64,000 nucleotides of DNA, from contig NZ_CP149511.1 in NCBI RefSeq assembly GCF_040126305.1, forward strand, positions 248,001 through 312,000. The letters are read 5' to 3'. How positions within the stretch are numbered: the stretch's first letter is position 1; each line of letters opens with the position of its first letter. Below the pieces are notes generated by a model that was given only the letters and a program-made list of their open reading frames with translations, did no database searches and was not told where the DNA came from. Of this stretch, positions 26,910 to 36,028 are shown one piece after another. Position numbers and translations under genes: made by a program. This DNA is from Pararhizobium sp. A13 (lineage in GTDB: Bacteria; Pseudomonadota; Alphaproteobacteria; Rhizobiales; Rhizobiaceae).

Positions 26910-27935
26910 ATGAATACGAACCTTGCCGCAGAAACTGCAGGCACCGCAGCCTCCGGATCTGGCCGCCGATTACCTCAGGAACTCAACATCTTCTTCATTC
27001 TCATTGCGATCGCTTTGATCTTCGAGATACTCGGATGGATTTTCGCAGGGCAGAGTTTTCTTCTCAATCCCCAGCGGCTCACCATCATGATCCTGCAGGT
27101 GTCGGTCATTGGCATCATCTCGGTCGGAGTGACACAGGTCATCATCACGGGCGGCATCGACCTTTCCTCCGGATCTGTGGTTGGCATGACGGCGATGATT
27201 GCGGCCGGATTTGCACAGTCCTCAACCTGGGCGCGGGCAATCTATCCAAGCCTAACTGATCTGCCCGCAATAGTGCCCATAGTCACGGGACTGATTATCG
27301 GGATCCTCGCAGGGCTGATCAACGGATCGCTCATTGCGTACACAAAGATTCCGCCGTTCATTGCGACCCTCGGAATGATGGTGTCGGCGCGCGGAATTTC
27401 GAAATGGTACACAAAGGGGCAGCCGGTCTCGGGTTTGACGGAGCAATTCAATTTCATCGGCAGCAGCGTTGCGCCTGTCGTCGTGTTTCTCGTGGTTGCT
27501 CTCATTTTCCACATCGCGCTTCGCTATACCCGCTACGGCAAGTTTACCTACGCGATCGGTGCCAACGTTCAGGCGGCGCGGGTATCGGGCATCAATGTCG
27601 AGGCGCACCTTCTCAAAGTTTATGCCATCGCCGGCCTTCTCGCAGGACTTGCCGGCGTCGTGACCGCTGCCCGAGCGCAGACAGCCCAGTCTGGAATGGG
27701 TGTAATGTACGAACTCGACGCAATTGCTGCGGCCGTTATCGGCGGAACATCGCTTTCGGGTGGCGTGGGGCGCATAACGGGTACCGTGATTGGCACGATC
27801 ATTCTCGGTGTGATGACGTCCGGCTTCACCTTCCTGCGCGTTGATGCTTACTACCAGGAAGTCATCAAGGGCATGATCATCGTCGCCGCTGTCGTGGTAG
27901 ACGTCTACAGGCAAAAGGCCCGCAGAAAGGTTTGA
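26910..27935 (+). CDS. Sugar ABC importer permease (ribose/inositol type)
   Basis: 341 residues with about 9-10 membrane segments, typical of CUT2 permeases. Family marks are GVTQVIITGGIDLSSGSVVGMTAMI (about residues 70-95), PPFIATLGMMVSARG and the coupling region IAAAVIGGTSLSGGVGRITGT (about 271-290). Works as a dimer with the preceding double ATPase. Last gene of the operon; a strong hairpin follows. Confidence 0.95.
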   Translation: MNTNLAAETAGTAASGSGRRLPQELNIFFILIAIALIFEILGWIFAGQSFLLNPQRLTIMILQVSVIGIISVGVTQVIITGGIDLSSGSVVGMTAMIAAGFAQSSTWARAIYPSLTDLPAIVPIVTGLIIGILAGLINGSLIAYTKIPPFIATLGMMVSARGISKWYTKGQPVSGLTEQFNFIGSSVAPVVVFLVVALIFHIALRYTRYGKFTYAIGANVQAARVSGINVEAHLLKVYAIAGLLAGLAGVVTAARAQTAQSGMGVMYELDAIAAAVIGGTSLSGGVGRITGTVIGTIILGVMTSGFTFLRVDAYYQEVIKGMIIVAAVVVDVYRQKARRKV

Positions 27936-27940
27936 CGAGC

Positions 27941-27972
27941 CGGGCCGGCACTTCATTTCTACTGCCGGCCCG
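27941..27972 (+). terminator. Terminator of the iolD/ABC operon
   Basis: CGGGCCGGCA and TGCCGGCCCG form a perfect 10-bp GC-rich stem around a 12-base loop, 5 bases after the permease stop, followed by a pyrimidine-rich stretch (CTTCCTTC). Confidence 0.75.
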
Positions 27973-28095
27973 CTTCCTTCAGATTTTCAGATCTGGAACG
28001 ACGAGCGACGAACGTCATTGCTACATCGCCACTTTGATGAATCACGGCGCGTTTCCCGCGGGGCTCAGAGTTGTCGAGCTCAAGATTACGCAGAA

Positions 28096-28114
28096 AAGTT
28101 CCATAAATATGCTT
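28096..28114. repeat. Dispersed 19-bp repeat, copy 1
   Basis: AAGTTCCATAAATATGCTT occurs here and again at 51108-51126, both times in gene-free DNA. Read on the minus strand both could encode SIFMEL, so they may be scraps of a common lost gene or element. Confidence 0.5.
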
Positions 28115-28171
28115 ACGCCTGAAAACGCATGCAATCCGAGATCTTATATGAGGGGTACCGCGAGCCCGCCG

Positions 28172-28465
28172 TTATATAATCACTTTGGAGGAAATCTTTC
28201 TGCGCCCGTGCAGGACGCGGACGATTTCAATGGCACTGCCACTGAGCCGATAAAGAGTCAGATACTCACCTGAAACGAGATGCCGAATGCCTGGCGCGAT
28301 ATCGTCGCGCGCAACCCCCGAGTAGGGGTGTCGGGCGAGATTGTCCCAGCGTGCTTCAATCGCGTCAAGAACACGGTCAGCCGCAGATATGTTGTCAATG
28401 GCTATGTAGGACCATATCTCGATCAGGTCCTCGTCCGCACGATTGGTTCGGATAATTGGAAGCAT
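28172..28465 (-). CDS. parE: ParE-family toxin (RelE/ParE superfamily)
   Basis: 97 residues from the ATG at 28465; the frame runs further upstream but would cover the antitoxin gene. The ParE pattern is clear: an N-terminal helix-rich half (RADEDLIEIWSYIA, AADRVLDAIEARWDNLARHP) followed by YSGVARDD, RHLVSGEYLTLYRLSG and the C-terminal IEIVRVLHGRRK. Plasmid ParE toxins inhibit DNA gyrase. It starts 2 bp after the antitoxin stop, a standard antitoxin-first module. Confidence 0.9.
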   Translation of the reverse strand: MLPIIRTNRADEDLIEIWSYIAIDNISAADRVLDAIEARWDNLARHPYSGVARDDIAPGIRHLVSGEYLTLYRLSGSAIEIVRVLHGRRKISSKVII

Positions 28466-28467
28466 GG

Positions 28468-28746
28468 TTAGCGTTCGTGTCGTGCAGATTTTAATCGCTC
28501 GAGCGCTGCAGCTTTTACCTCTGCCATTGTCGTGCGGGAGCTTGGGCCGCTTTCGATGCCCTCCTGTACGAGCGCTCGCAGATCCTCGACGGTGTAGCCG
28601 AGCAAATCTCGTCGCTCCTTCCATTCGCGGACGGCATCACGGATGGCTTCACTCGTCGATGCATATTCGCCAGCATCGACCGCGCTTCGCACAAAGCCCG
28701 CCATTTCGGATGTCAGTGCAATCGTAATTTTCTCGACCGTCGCCAT
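28468..28746 (-). CDS. parD: ParD-family antitoxin
   Basis: 92 residues, ribbon-helix-helix type. The N-terminal strand and helices (KITIALTSEMAGFVRSAVDAGEYASTSEAIRDAVREW, given here in its key parts: ITIALTSEM, GEYASTSEAIRDAV) are the DNA-binding dimer. The C-terminal half (VQEGIESGPSS, MAEVKAAALERL) would wrap the toxin. It should bind and repress its own promoter upstream of 28746. Confidence 0.9.
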   Translation of the reverse strand: MATVEKITIALTSEMAGFVRSAVDAGEYASTSEAIRDAVREWKERRDLLGYTVEDLRALVQEGIESGPSSRTTMAEVKAAALERLKSARHER

Positions 28747-29268
28747 AGTTTCCAGCCTCCGATTTTACTGCTGAATGGTATGCGATTAGCGTACCGTACG
28801 CAAGTCATGAGCATTTCATTCGAAGCAGCACACAACGCCGGGAGCCGATTGATTATCCATTCCGTCCCAGTCGCCAACCAGTGGCCGTAGGTTCGAATCT
28901 ATTCAAGGCGGCCATTCAATCCGCTTTCGTCTCTTCGAGAGGTGTCGATTGGTCGGCGGGCCAGAATTGTGTGATCATCACAGTGGGTTTCGTTGCACTT
29001 TTGTGATGGCAGGCCGTTGCGGCGATCTTGCAACTTGATCCAATCCTCACACGTACCCTCCCGCTCCGCGGGAGAAGGCTTGGATCCCGCCGCGACTGGC
29101 CGATCTGCGGACTCTGATGAAAGTCCGGCACACAGTCGAACAGGCGATGCAGCAGGAAGAGTTGGCTGCTTAGCTGCCGAATTGCTGCACAGTATATCGA
29201 ATGCGGAGCATACTTAGTTGTATTCGAACCGCTCTGCCGGAGCAGATCTCCCGCAGAGCGGTTTCAAT
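28747..29268. other. Gene-free stretch with a tRNA T-arm-like scrap
   Basis: No gene is supported in about 520 bp. Around 28886-28912 the sequence GTAGGTTCGAATCTATTCAAGG resembles a tRNA T-arm and 3' end, but its stem pairs badly and there is no acceptor, D or anticodon arm. A terminator for the response-regulator operon lies at the right edge. Confidence 0.4.
29227..29263 (-). terminator. Terminator of the sensor-kinase operon
   Basis: AACCGCTCTGC and GCAGAGCGGTT form a perfect 11-bp stem with a 15-base loop, 6 bases beyond the last response-regulator stop on the minus strand. No T-run. Confidence 0.65.
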
Positions 29269-29961
29269 TTAGCGCGCGCCGGCCTGACGCATTTGCGCCG
29301 GCAGAGTTTCCCACGCCCGGATCAGTTCGCCGACGGAGGCAGCCTCCATCTTGTGCATGACATTGCTGCGATGCAGCTTGACTGTCACTTCACTGATGCC
29401 CAGATCGAAGGCGATCTGCTTGTTAAGACGTCCATGCACCACTTTATAAAGCACCTCGCGCTCGCGCTGCGTCAGCGTCTCAAGATGTTCGATATTGCGC
29501 CTGGCGATCATGGCTTCCGCCCGTCGTTCGGCGTCCATCGCGATGCCCGTGGTCACAGCGTCAAGCAGTGTCTGGTCCCGCACCGGCTTGGTGAGAAAAT
29601 CCACCGCGCCAGCCTTCATCGCTTGGACGGTCATCGGAATATCACCATGCCCGGTTAGAAAGATGATCGGCTTGGGGTTGCCGTTTTCCGCCAGCTGCTG
29701 CTGCAAATGGAGACCGCTTGCGCCGGGCATGCGCACATCGAGTATCAAGCAGCCGGGGCTGTCCAATATATCGGCGTCAAGCAATTCTCGGGTCGAGGCA
29801 AAGCTGACCGGCTGGAGGCCCGCTGACAGGATCAATTCCGCCAACGCTTCCCGAATGGATGCATCATCATCGACAATAGCGACAAGCGGCTGATCCTCTT
29901 CATTTCTGCGCTGCGGTGATAACGCCGCCGAACTCCGCAGCAACGGTTGGTCAACTCTCAT
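29269..29961 (-). CDS. FixJ/NarL-type response regulator (last of three)
   Basis: 230 residues from the ATG at 29961, which has GGAGGGTAAC directly before it; an ATG at 29973 would overlap the previous gene. Receiver domain from about residue 25 with VDDDASIREAL and phospho-acceptor Asp in LILDVRMPG (about 76), and the switch residues FLTGHGD and FLTKP. Then a LuxR-type HTH (LTQREREVLYKVVHGRLNKQIA, key block REREVL). Paralogue of the regulator at 30343. It begins 1 bp after the receiver-only gene, so the two are surely cotranscribed. Confidence 0.92.
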   Translation of the reverse strand: MRVDQPLLRSSAALSPQRRNEEDQPLVAIVDDDASIREALAELILSAGLQPVSFASTRELLDADILDSPGCLILDVRMPGASGLHLQQQLAENGNPKPIIFLTGHGDIPMTVQAMKAGAVDFLTKPVRDQTLLDAVTTGIAMDAERRAEAMIARRNIEHLETLTQREREVLYKVVHGRLNKQIAFDLGISEVTVKLHRSNVMHKMEAASVGELIRAWETLPAQMRQAGAR

Positions 29962-29962
29962 G

Positions 29963-30340
29963 TTACCCTCCATCTCTCGACTTGTTTAACGCATTGGCGA
30001 TGGCCGTGAGCAGCACCTGGGCATCGAAGGGTTTGCGAAAAAAACCGCTGATGCCTTGAGCGCGGCTCTGATCCGCTATTTCGTGGCGGCCCGTGACCAG
30101 GAATACCGGTAGTTCCGGACGTGCCTTCTTCACTAGGTCACGAAGTTCAAAGCCGTCTATTCCAGGCATCCCTATATCGGTGATGAGCACATCCAGGTCC
30201 GATAGTCCGTTGACGAGCAACGATGCTGCCGACGAGAAGCTGCGAGGCACATAGCCCGCAGATTCCAGAAGATTGCCCACCGACTCAAGCATTCTTGGAT
30301 CGTCATCAACAATTGCCACGACATGTCTTGTCTTGTTCAT
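29963..30340 (-). CDS. Single-domain response regulator (receiver only)
   Basis: 125 residues from the ATG at 30340 (GGGAGGGAATTGAAC upstream). Contains only a CheY-like receiver: acidic pocket VDDDPRML, phospho-acceptor Asp in VLITDIGMPG (about 55), Thr in FLVTGR and Lys in FFRKPF. No output domain. It may be a phosphate sink or a relay between the kinase and the two FixJ-type regulators. Tight spacing on both sides. Confidence 0.9.
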   Translation of the reverse strand: MNKTRHVVAIVDDDPRMLESVGNLLESAGYVPRSFSSAASLLVNGLSDLDVLITDIGMPGIDGFELRDLVKKARPELPVFLVTGRHEIADQSRAQGISGFFRKPFDAQVLLTAIANALNKSRDGG

Positions 30341-30342
30341 GT

Positions 30343-30984
30343 TCAATTCCCTCCCACTCTGCGCGAATGGGTAATCGGTGTTTCCAATCTCTCTGCCATA
30401 CGCACGAGATCGGCGAGCGACGCCGCCGCCATTTTCTGCATCACGTTCCTTCTGTGGATTTGCAGCGTGACTTCGCTGATCCCCAGCTCTGCTGCCGCCT
30501 GCTTGTTGAGAAGACCACTCACGACGAGCGGCAGGACCTCGCGCTCTCGCGGTGTCAGCTCCAGGTAGCGTTGTCTCAGCATGTGGAGTTCAGCGCGTTC
30601 GAATCTCTTTTTCCGATCCTCGGCAATCGCTACATGGACCGCCGCCATGAGATCCGCATCGCTAAAAGGCTTGGTCAGGAAATCCACCGCGCCGTGCTTG
30701 ATCGCACGCACCGAAGATGGAATGTCGCCGTGTCCTGTGATGAAGACGATCGGCGGATGAGCCCCATCCGCGATCTGCTTCTGCAGGTCGAGGCCGTTGA
30801 TATCAGGCAATTCGATATCGAGGATGAGGCAGGCAGGTACGTCCGGCGTATCCGCGTTCACATAGTCGCCCGCAGATCCAAATGCGACAGCGCGTATGCC
30901 ATGCGAGTCCAAGAGCTCGCAGAGAGCCTCTCGAATTCGTTCATCGTCATCTACGATGAAGACAATATGATCATCGGTTGTCAT
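30343..30984 (-). CDS. FixJ/TodT-type response regulator (first of three)
   Basis: 213 residues. Receiver with FIVDDDERIREAL, phospho-acceptor Asp in LILDIELPD (about residue 55), FITGHGD and FLTKPF; then a LuxR-type DNA-binding domain (LTPREREVLPLV, SEVTLQIHRRNVMQKM). Its start overlaps the kinase stop by 4 bp, pointing to translational coupling, so it is the kinase's most likely direct partner. Confidence 0.93.
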   Translation of the reverse strand: MTTDDHIVFIVDDDERIREALCELLDSHGIRAVAFGSAGDYVNADTPDVPACLILDIELPDINGLDLQKQIADGAHPPIVFITGHGDIPSSVRAIKHGAVDFLTKPFSDADLMAAVHVAIAEDRKKRFERAELHMLRQRYLELTPREREVLPLVVSGLLNKQAAAELGISEVTLQIHRRNVMQKMAAASLADLVRMAERLETPITHSRRVGGN

Positions 30985-33900
30985 GGCACTGCCTTCATTT
31001 CAACCGGCAAGGTGAAGATGAACGTCGCGCCATGCGGTTCGTTGTTCTCCGCCCACAATCGTCCGCCGTGTGACTCGACAATCGAACGGCAGATCGCCAG
31101 TCCCATGCCCATGCCGTCTTCTTTTGTCGTAAAGAATGGCTCGAATATTCTGTCGGGAAATTCAATACCCTGGCCTCGATCGCTGATATCAGTCTGGATG
31201 ACATCCCCCATACGGCGCATGCGTATCCCCAGCACTCTGTCGCCTGCAATAGAGTCCATTGCCTCCATGCCGTTGCGAATGAGATTGATCAGAACCTGCT
31301 GGATCTGGACGCGATCCATGGCAACGAGCGGAAAGTTGCCGTCGATCTTCACCTCCATCCGCACGCGACGCCTCGACGCTTCATCGGCCATGAGGTTACG
31401 CGCTTCATGGATGACGTCGGAGAGCGTCGTATAAATCCTCGTATCTATGGATTGCTTGAACAAGGCACGAATACGGCTGACGACATCCGCCGCCGAATTG
31501 GCATCTCGGATGATGCGCTCTACCGTTTTCTCTGCCCGCTCGATATTTGGCGGTTCGGCCATGAGCCAGCGTTGGCAGGCATGCGAGTTTGCCACGACGG
31601 CAGCCAAGGGCTGGTTCACCTCGTGTGCGATAGAAGCCGAAAGCTCGGAGAGGCTCGCGGCCTGACTTGCGCGCGCCAGACTCTCCTGCGCCAGTCGCAA
31701 CTTTGCCTCTGCCCGAACTTCGCCGTCGATATCAAGGCACATGACGTTCCACTGCACGATCGTGCCTTCGGCATTGCGCATCGGCGCAGCGCGCGTCTCG
31801 ACCCAGCGATATTCGCCATCGAACCGCCGCAGACGGTGCCTTCGTGCATACGGTTCGCCAGTGGTCAGCGAATGGGCATAGTTCTCCTTGACGCCAGCCA
31901 CGTCGTCAGGATGGACGCCGGCATCGAGTGTGCCGTCCAACCGGGACTTTCCCGTTCCGTCCAGTTCTTCGAGCTTGTATCCAAGGAAGTCGCGGAGCTG
32001 AGGATTGCGATAGACCGGCTCCCCATCGGGAGCGGCGCAATCGATCATTGCCGGCAGCGTTTCAACCAGCTGCCAGAGCGAGCGTTCTCTCTCTCGCAGC
32101 GCCTCTTCGATGCGAAATTGATCGTCGATGTCGTGCGAAAGACCATACCACTGGACGATGCGCCCGCTCTCATCCCGCAGAGGCTCGGCGCGGCCGGACA
32201 TCCAGCGATAGACCCCGTCTGCGCGACGCAGACGATAGTTTTGAGAGAAGGTCTTGCCAGTGGCAAAGGAGCGGTTGAGTGCCTCCGTCAGTTGGGCGGT
32301 GTCGTCGGGATGGACGAGCGTCTCTACCGCGGCTGTCAGCCCGTTCATGTCCGGCCCATCATAGTCCCCTACGTCGAGGCCGAGGAACTCGACCATGCGT
32401 TTGCTGAAGAAAACCGGCTCGCCCGCCGGACTCAACCGCCAGAGTAGGCTTGGAACCATGTCGACGAGCTGCGAGAACTCCCGCTCCCGGTTGCGCAACG
32501 CCTCCTCGGCCTTCTTGCGCTCGGTGATATCGATGAAGCCGACTAGGATCTTGTCGGCGACGGCGCCGGGTCGGGCGGTGGTGAAAAGGACATCCATGAC
32601 GGTGCCGTCCATGCGCGCCACCTTGGTTTCTTCCTGGAAAACCTCCTCACCGCGATACCACGCCTCAATGGAACGGCGTATGGTGGCAATGCTCGGCTGC
32701 CAGTAGCGGGTAATCGGTCCGAGCATCTCATCGGCATCCTTCGCGCCGAACATCTCGACGATATGCCGGTTGACTTCTTCGACCTCCAGCGCTTCCAACG
32801 CGCGGGGCAGGAATTCGGGATGCTCGTCGATGTAGGTTTCGAGTTCCGTAACATTCTGCACCCGCAACTCCTTGAACAGGGGAATGAGCTTGCTGGCATC
32901 CACCTGGGTGAGTCCGATGGGCATGTAGTGGAAGAGGTCGCGATAGCGGCGTTCGCCTTGCTGCAGGGCTTCCTGTGTGATCACGAGATCGTGGATATCC
33001 ACGCTGACGCCGTACCAGTGGACGATGGCGCCGGTATCGTCGCGCAACGGCTCCGCGCGAGTCTCGGTCCAACGATAGCAGCCGTCAGACCGGAGCTGAC
33101 GATATCTCTGAACGTAGGGGACGCCTGTTCTGAACGAGTGATTGACGTCCAGCCGAGCGGTGTCCCTATCGTCCGGATGGATCACGCTCAGAGACGGTGA
33201 GCCATCAGGCGCGGTGATATCCTCGAGCGTGGCGCCGGTGACATCCCTGAACCGCTTGTTGATGTAGACCGGTGTTCCTTCCGGTGTTGTCGCCCAAATC
33301 AGCGCCGGCACCGCGTCGATCAACTGCTGGAGCTCCCGCTCCCGCTCGCGCAACGCCTGTTGCGCGCGCACCTCATCGTCGATGTCGATGGCCGCTGCGT
33401 ACCATTGCGCAATCACACCGCTTTGATCTCGCAACGGCTCTGCGCGGCCTTCCATCCAACGATATGCGCCGTCTGCGCGGCGCCGGCGATACCTTATGAT
33501 ATAGGGTTCGCCGGTAACGAGGGCATGGCTGAGTACTTCTCTCATCCGGGGTCCATCCTCGGGATGGACGGTTGCCCCTATGAGCGACGCAAGGCGGCTC
33601 ATGTCCGCTTTGTCCCATGCTGCAACGTTGTCCAGGCCGATAGATTCCAAGGTGCGCTTGCTGAAGAAGGTCGGCTCGCCGTTCGGCGCCATGCGAGCAA
33701 TGTGAACCGGGACCATATCGACGAGCAGCGACAGCTCCCGCTCCCGTTCCCGCAACGCCTCCTGTGCGCGCACTTCCTCGTCGATATCGAGGGAAACGCC
33801 ATACCATTCGGCAATCGTCCCATCTTCTCCACGCCGGGGTTCCACCCTGCACTCCGCCCAGCTGTAGGCGCCATCCTTTTCGCGCCAGCGAAAGCGCATC

Positions 33901-35471
33901 GTGGCGCCGCCGCCGGTTTCGAAACAGTTGTGCAACGTGCGCAGCACCTCGGGAGCATCTTCGGGATGAACCAGCTCTTGCAGCAAGCTTTCGATGCGCG
34001 GCTCTTCAAGGGCATCGACGTTCGCGCTGACGGAGCGGAAATGGTCCTGGTATCGCTTGTTGAAATAGGTCGACCCGCCCGAGGGCATGGCACTCCAGAT
34101 GCGCACCGGCACGGCGTCGATCATCCGCTGCAACTGCCGCTCGCTCCGCCGCAGCGCTTCCTCGGCTCGGATCTGATCGTCGACATCGTGACAAATGCCA
34201 TACCACTGGCTGATGCTCCCAGCCTGATCTCGCATCGGCTCGGCGCGGTTCGACATCCAGCGATAGACACCGTCGGCCCGGCGTAACCGATAGCGCATGA
34301 AAAAGCTTTCGCCGGTGGCGAGGCAATGCCTGAGCGCACTTCCGAACTCGGATGCATCGTCGGGATGGATGACGGTCCCGATGATCGCCTCCAACCGGCT
34401 CCTGCCCGGTCTGTCCGCATCCGCTACGTCTAGGCCGAGGAAATCGACCATGCGCCTGTTGAAGAAGGTCGGCTCGCCATCGGGCCGTAGACGCCAAACG
34501 TGGCTCGGGACCATATCCACGAGTTGCGAAAGCTCCTGCTCTCGGTCTCGCAATGCCTCCACGCTTTGGCGCAATGTGAGCAGCGCCAGCTGGTGCTGCC
34601 GGGATATGGCGGCCACGATGAGTGCCGAAAATGCCGAGATCGCCAGGAAAAGCTGCAGCATGATCTGCTTGTGCTTCAGGGACTCAGGATCGCCGGCAAA
34701 CTGACTGGTGCCGGATATCGTGAAGATAGCTGTGATCAGAGCGAGAAGAGCCAAAGTGACGGCGGCGCCCTTGAACTCGAAACGCACCGCAGCCCAAAGC
34801 AGAGGCGGCATAATGATATAGGCGAAAGGCAGGTAACCGCTCAGGGAAAGTGCTGCGACACCAAGAAAGATCAGCCCCAGGACGCAGGCTTCCATCCATT
34901 GCGCAGCCGAGAGCCGGGCTTTGCTGCGCCAGTTGTGGAACACGACCAGCGCCAGCGGCGCTACGATCAGCACTCCGGTAGCGTCGCCGATCCACCACAG
35001 GGGCCAGGCCGCCGTGAAGGTTTGCGACAATATGCCAAACCACGCCAGTGTCGCACTTCCCACGGTCGCGCTTACCATTGGCGCAATTCCAGCGCCCAGG
35101 ACGACGAAGGCAAGAACTTCCTGCAGCGTCTCCAGCCGAACCGGCCGCTTCAAAGTCCGGTTCACCAACCATGCCCCGACCATCGCTTCAAGCGCGTTGC
35201 CGACATAGATCAGCAGGGCCGCAGGCAGCGGACTGTGGAACCACAGAACATTGCTGAACAATTCAGCCAGGCAGCCCGCCAGTACCCACCACAGCCAGCT
35301 AGGCCTTGAGGCAAGAACAAGCGTGGCGATGAAAAGCCCGGCCGGAGGCCAAATGGAAATACCTGTTCCAGGCACGATTGCCAGCGACTGAGCGAATCCG
35401 CAACCCAAGACATAGGCCGCAATAAAAAGACCCAAGTGCAGACATCGGGGACGGTGCGACCAAACGCTCAT
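30981..35471 (-). CDS. Giant MASE1 / multi-PAS sensor histidine kinase
   Basis: 1496 residues from the ATG at 35471 (GGCAGGAGCAGCTA upstream); the frame opens at 35636 without a better site. Residues 10-300 are a MASE1-type membrane sensor with about 8-10 helices (GISIWPPAG, GNALEAMVGAWL). Seven PAS/PAC units follow at about 310, 440, 575, 710, 840, 995 and 1127; the fifth is atypical and longer, and the others repeat a common text (VDMVP, GEPTFFxKR, RRADGxYRWM). The HisKA phospho-acceptor His is in IAHEVNQPL (about 1283), then a HATPase domain with LINLIRNGMEAM, DRGQGIEF and GMGMGLAI. The PAS copies look like recent internal duplications. Confidence 0.92.
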   Translation of the reverse strand: MSVWSHRPRCLHLGLFIAAYVLGCGFAQSLAIVPGTGISIWPPAGLFIATLVLASRPSWLWWVLAGCLAELFSNVLWFHSPLPAALLIYVGNALEAMVGAWLVNRTLKRPVRLETLQEVLAFVVLGAGIAPMVSATVGSATLAWFGILSQTFTAAWPLWWIGDATGVLIVAPLALVVFHNWRSKARLSAAQWMEACVLGLIFLGVAALSLSGYLPFAYIIMPPLLWAAVRFEFKGAAVTLALLALITAIFTISGTSQFAGDPESLKHKQIMLQLFLAISAFSALIVAAISRQHQLALLTLRQSVEALRDREQELSQLVDMVPSHVWRLRPDGEPTFFNRRMVDFLGLDVADADRPGRSRLEAIIGTVIHPDDASEFGSALRHCLATGESFFMRYRLRRADGVYRWMSNRAEPMRDQAGSISQWYGICHDVDDQIRAEEALRRSERQLQRMIDAVPVRIWSAMPSGGSTYFNKRYQDHFRSVSANVDALEEPRIESLLQELVHPEDAPEVLRTLHNCFETGGGATMRFRWREKDGAYSWAECRVEPRRGEDGTIAEWYGVSLDIDEEVRAQEALRERERELSLLVDMVPVHIARMAPNGEPTFFSKRTLESIGLDNVAAWDKADMSRLASLIGATVHPEDGPRMREVLSHALVTGEPYIIRYRRRRADGAYRWMEGRAEPLRDQSGVIAQWYAAAIDIDDEVRAQQALRERERELQQLIDAVPALIWATTPEGTPVYINKRFRDVTGATLEDITAPDGSPSLSVIHPDDRDTARLDVNHSFRTGVPYVQRYRQLRSDGCYRWTETRAEPLRDDTGAIVHWYGVSVDIHDLVITQEALQQGERRYRDLFHYMPIGLTQVDASKLIPLFKELRVQNVTELETYIDEHPEFLPRALEALEVEEVNRHIVEMFGAKDADEMLGPITRYWQPSIATIRRSIEAWYRGEEVFQEETKVARMDGTVMDVLFTTARPGAVADKILVGFIDITERKKAEEALRNREREFSQLVDMVPSLLWRLSPAGEPVFFSKRMVEFLGLDVGDYDGPDMNGLTAAVETLVHPDDTAQLTEALNRSFATGKTFSQNYRLRRADGVYRWMSGRAEPLRDESGRIVQWYGLSHDIDDQFRIEEALRERERSLWQLVETLPAMIDCAAPDGEPVYRNPQLRDFLGYKLEELDGTGKSRLDGTLDAGVHPDDVAGVKENYAHSLTTGEPYARRHRLRRFDGEYRWVETRAAPMRNAEGTIVQWNVMCLDIDGEVRAEAKLRLAQESLARASQAASLSELSASIAHEVNQPLAAVVANSHACQRWLMAEPPNIERAEKTVERIIRDANSAADVVSRIRALFKQSIDTRIYTTLSDVIHEARNLMADEASRRRVRMEVKIDGNFPLVAMDRVQIQQVLINLIRNGMEAMDSIAGDRVLGIRMRRMGDVIQTDISDRGQGIEFPDRIFEPFFTTKEDGMGMGLAICRSIVESHGGRLWAENNEPHGATFIFTLPVEMKAVP

Positions 35472-36028
35472 TAGCTGCTCCTGCCGGACAAGGAAAGCCA
35501 GAGGACCGTCAGCGTTTCGTTCAGAACGTGTTCTCGATGTTGGGGCTGGCGTTGGGGCTGGCGAACTCATGCCCCAGCGTAATCCCGCGAGGCGGTGGTC
35601 GCAACTCATGGAAATCCATGCATTGTCGGGAGACATCTCCGCTGTGCTGCGTGTCTGGAAAGCTGGAATAGGCCCTGGCGAACCGGAAAAATTCGGCCGG
35701 GTCCAGGCGACAACATCACCTCATCAAACGAGGGGAATTGTCTCAGTAGCTCCGTTCGAGGTCACTCATCGTGTTCGGATCGAGCAAACTCTCGAACCTG
35801 CGCATGACGGAGTGAATTGCAATGAAGCCACGTCGGCGGCTGAACCGACGAGCAGTTGTTGTCAGCCCGTGCATCCTGCGTATCGCGCCTATCACCTTGG
35901 ACATGTCACCTATACCTGGTCACTAGAGCGCTACACCCTCTGCACGATAGAATGATTTTGTCTCCCTTGTCACTTTCCGATGCGATCGAGTCATTTGGCC
36001 CGAGAGCGTCACAACGAGGGAGATAGTC
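35472..36028. other. Divergent gene-free region
   Basis: About 560 bp between the kinase start and the NmrA-like gene. Open frames here overlap the kinase N-terminal extension and show no family features. It should hold promoters for both directions; I could not pick convincing boxes. Confidence 0.4.

Noticed and set aside
28886..28912. tRNA gene
   Set aside because: Only a T-loop-like piece is present and its stem does not pair; no anticodon or acceptor arm.
30223..31434. 403-residue plus-strand frame opposite the response regulator and kinase
   Set aside because: Antisense to two well-supported genes and low-complexity.
35569..35955. 128-residue frame in the divergent region
   Set aside because: No ribosome binding site or family text; part overlaps the upstream extension of the kinase frame.
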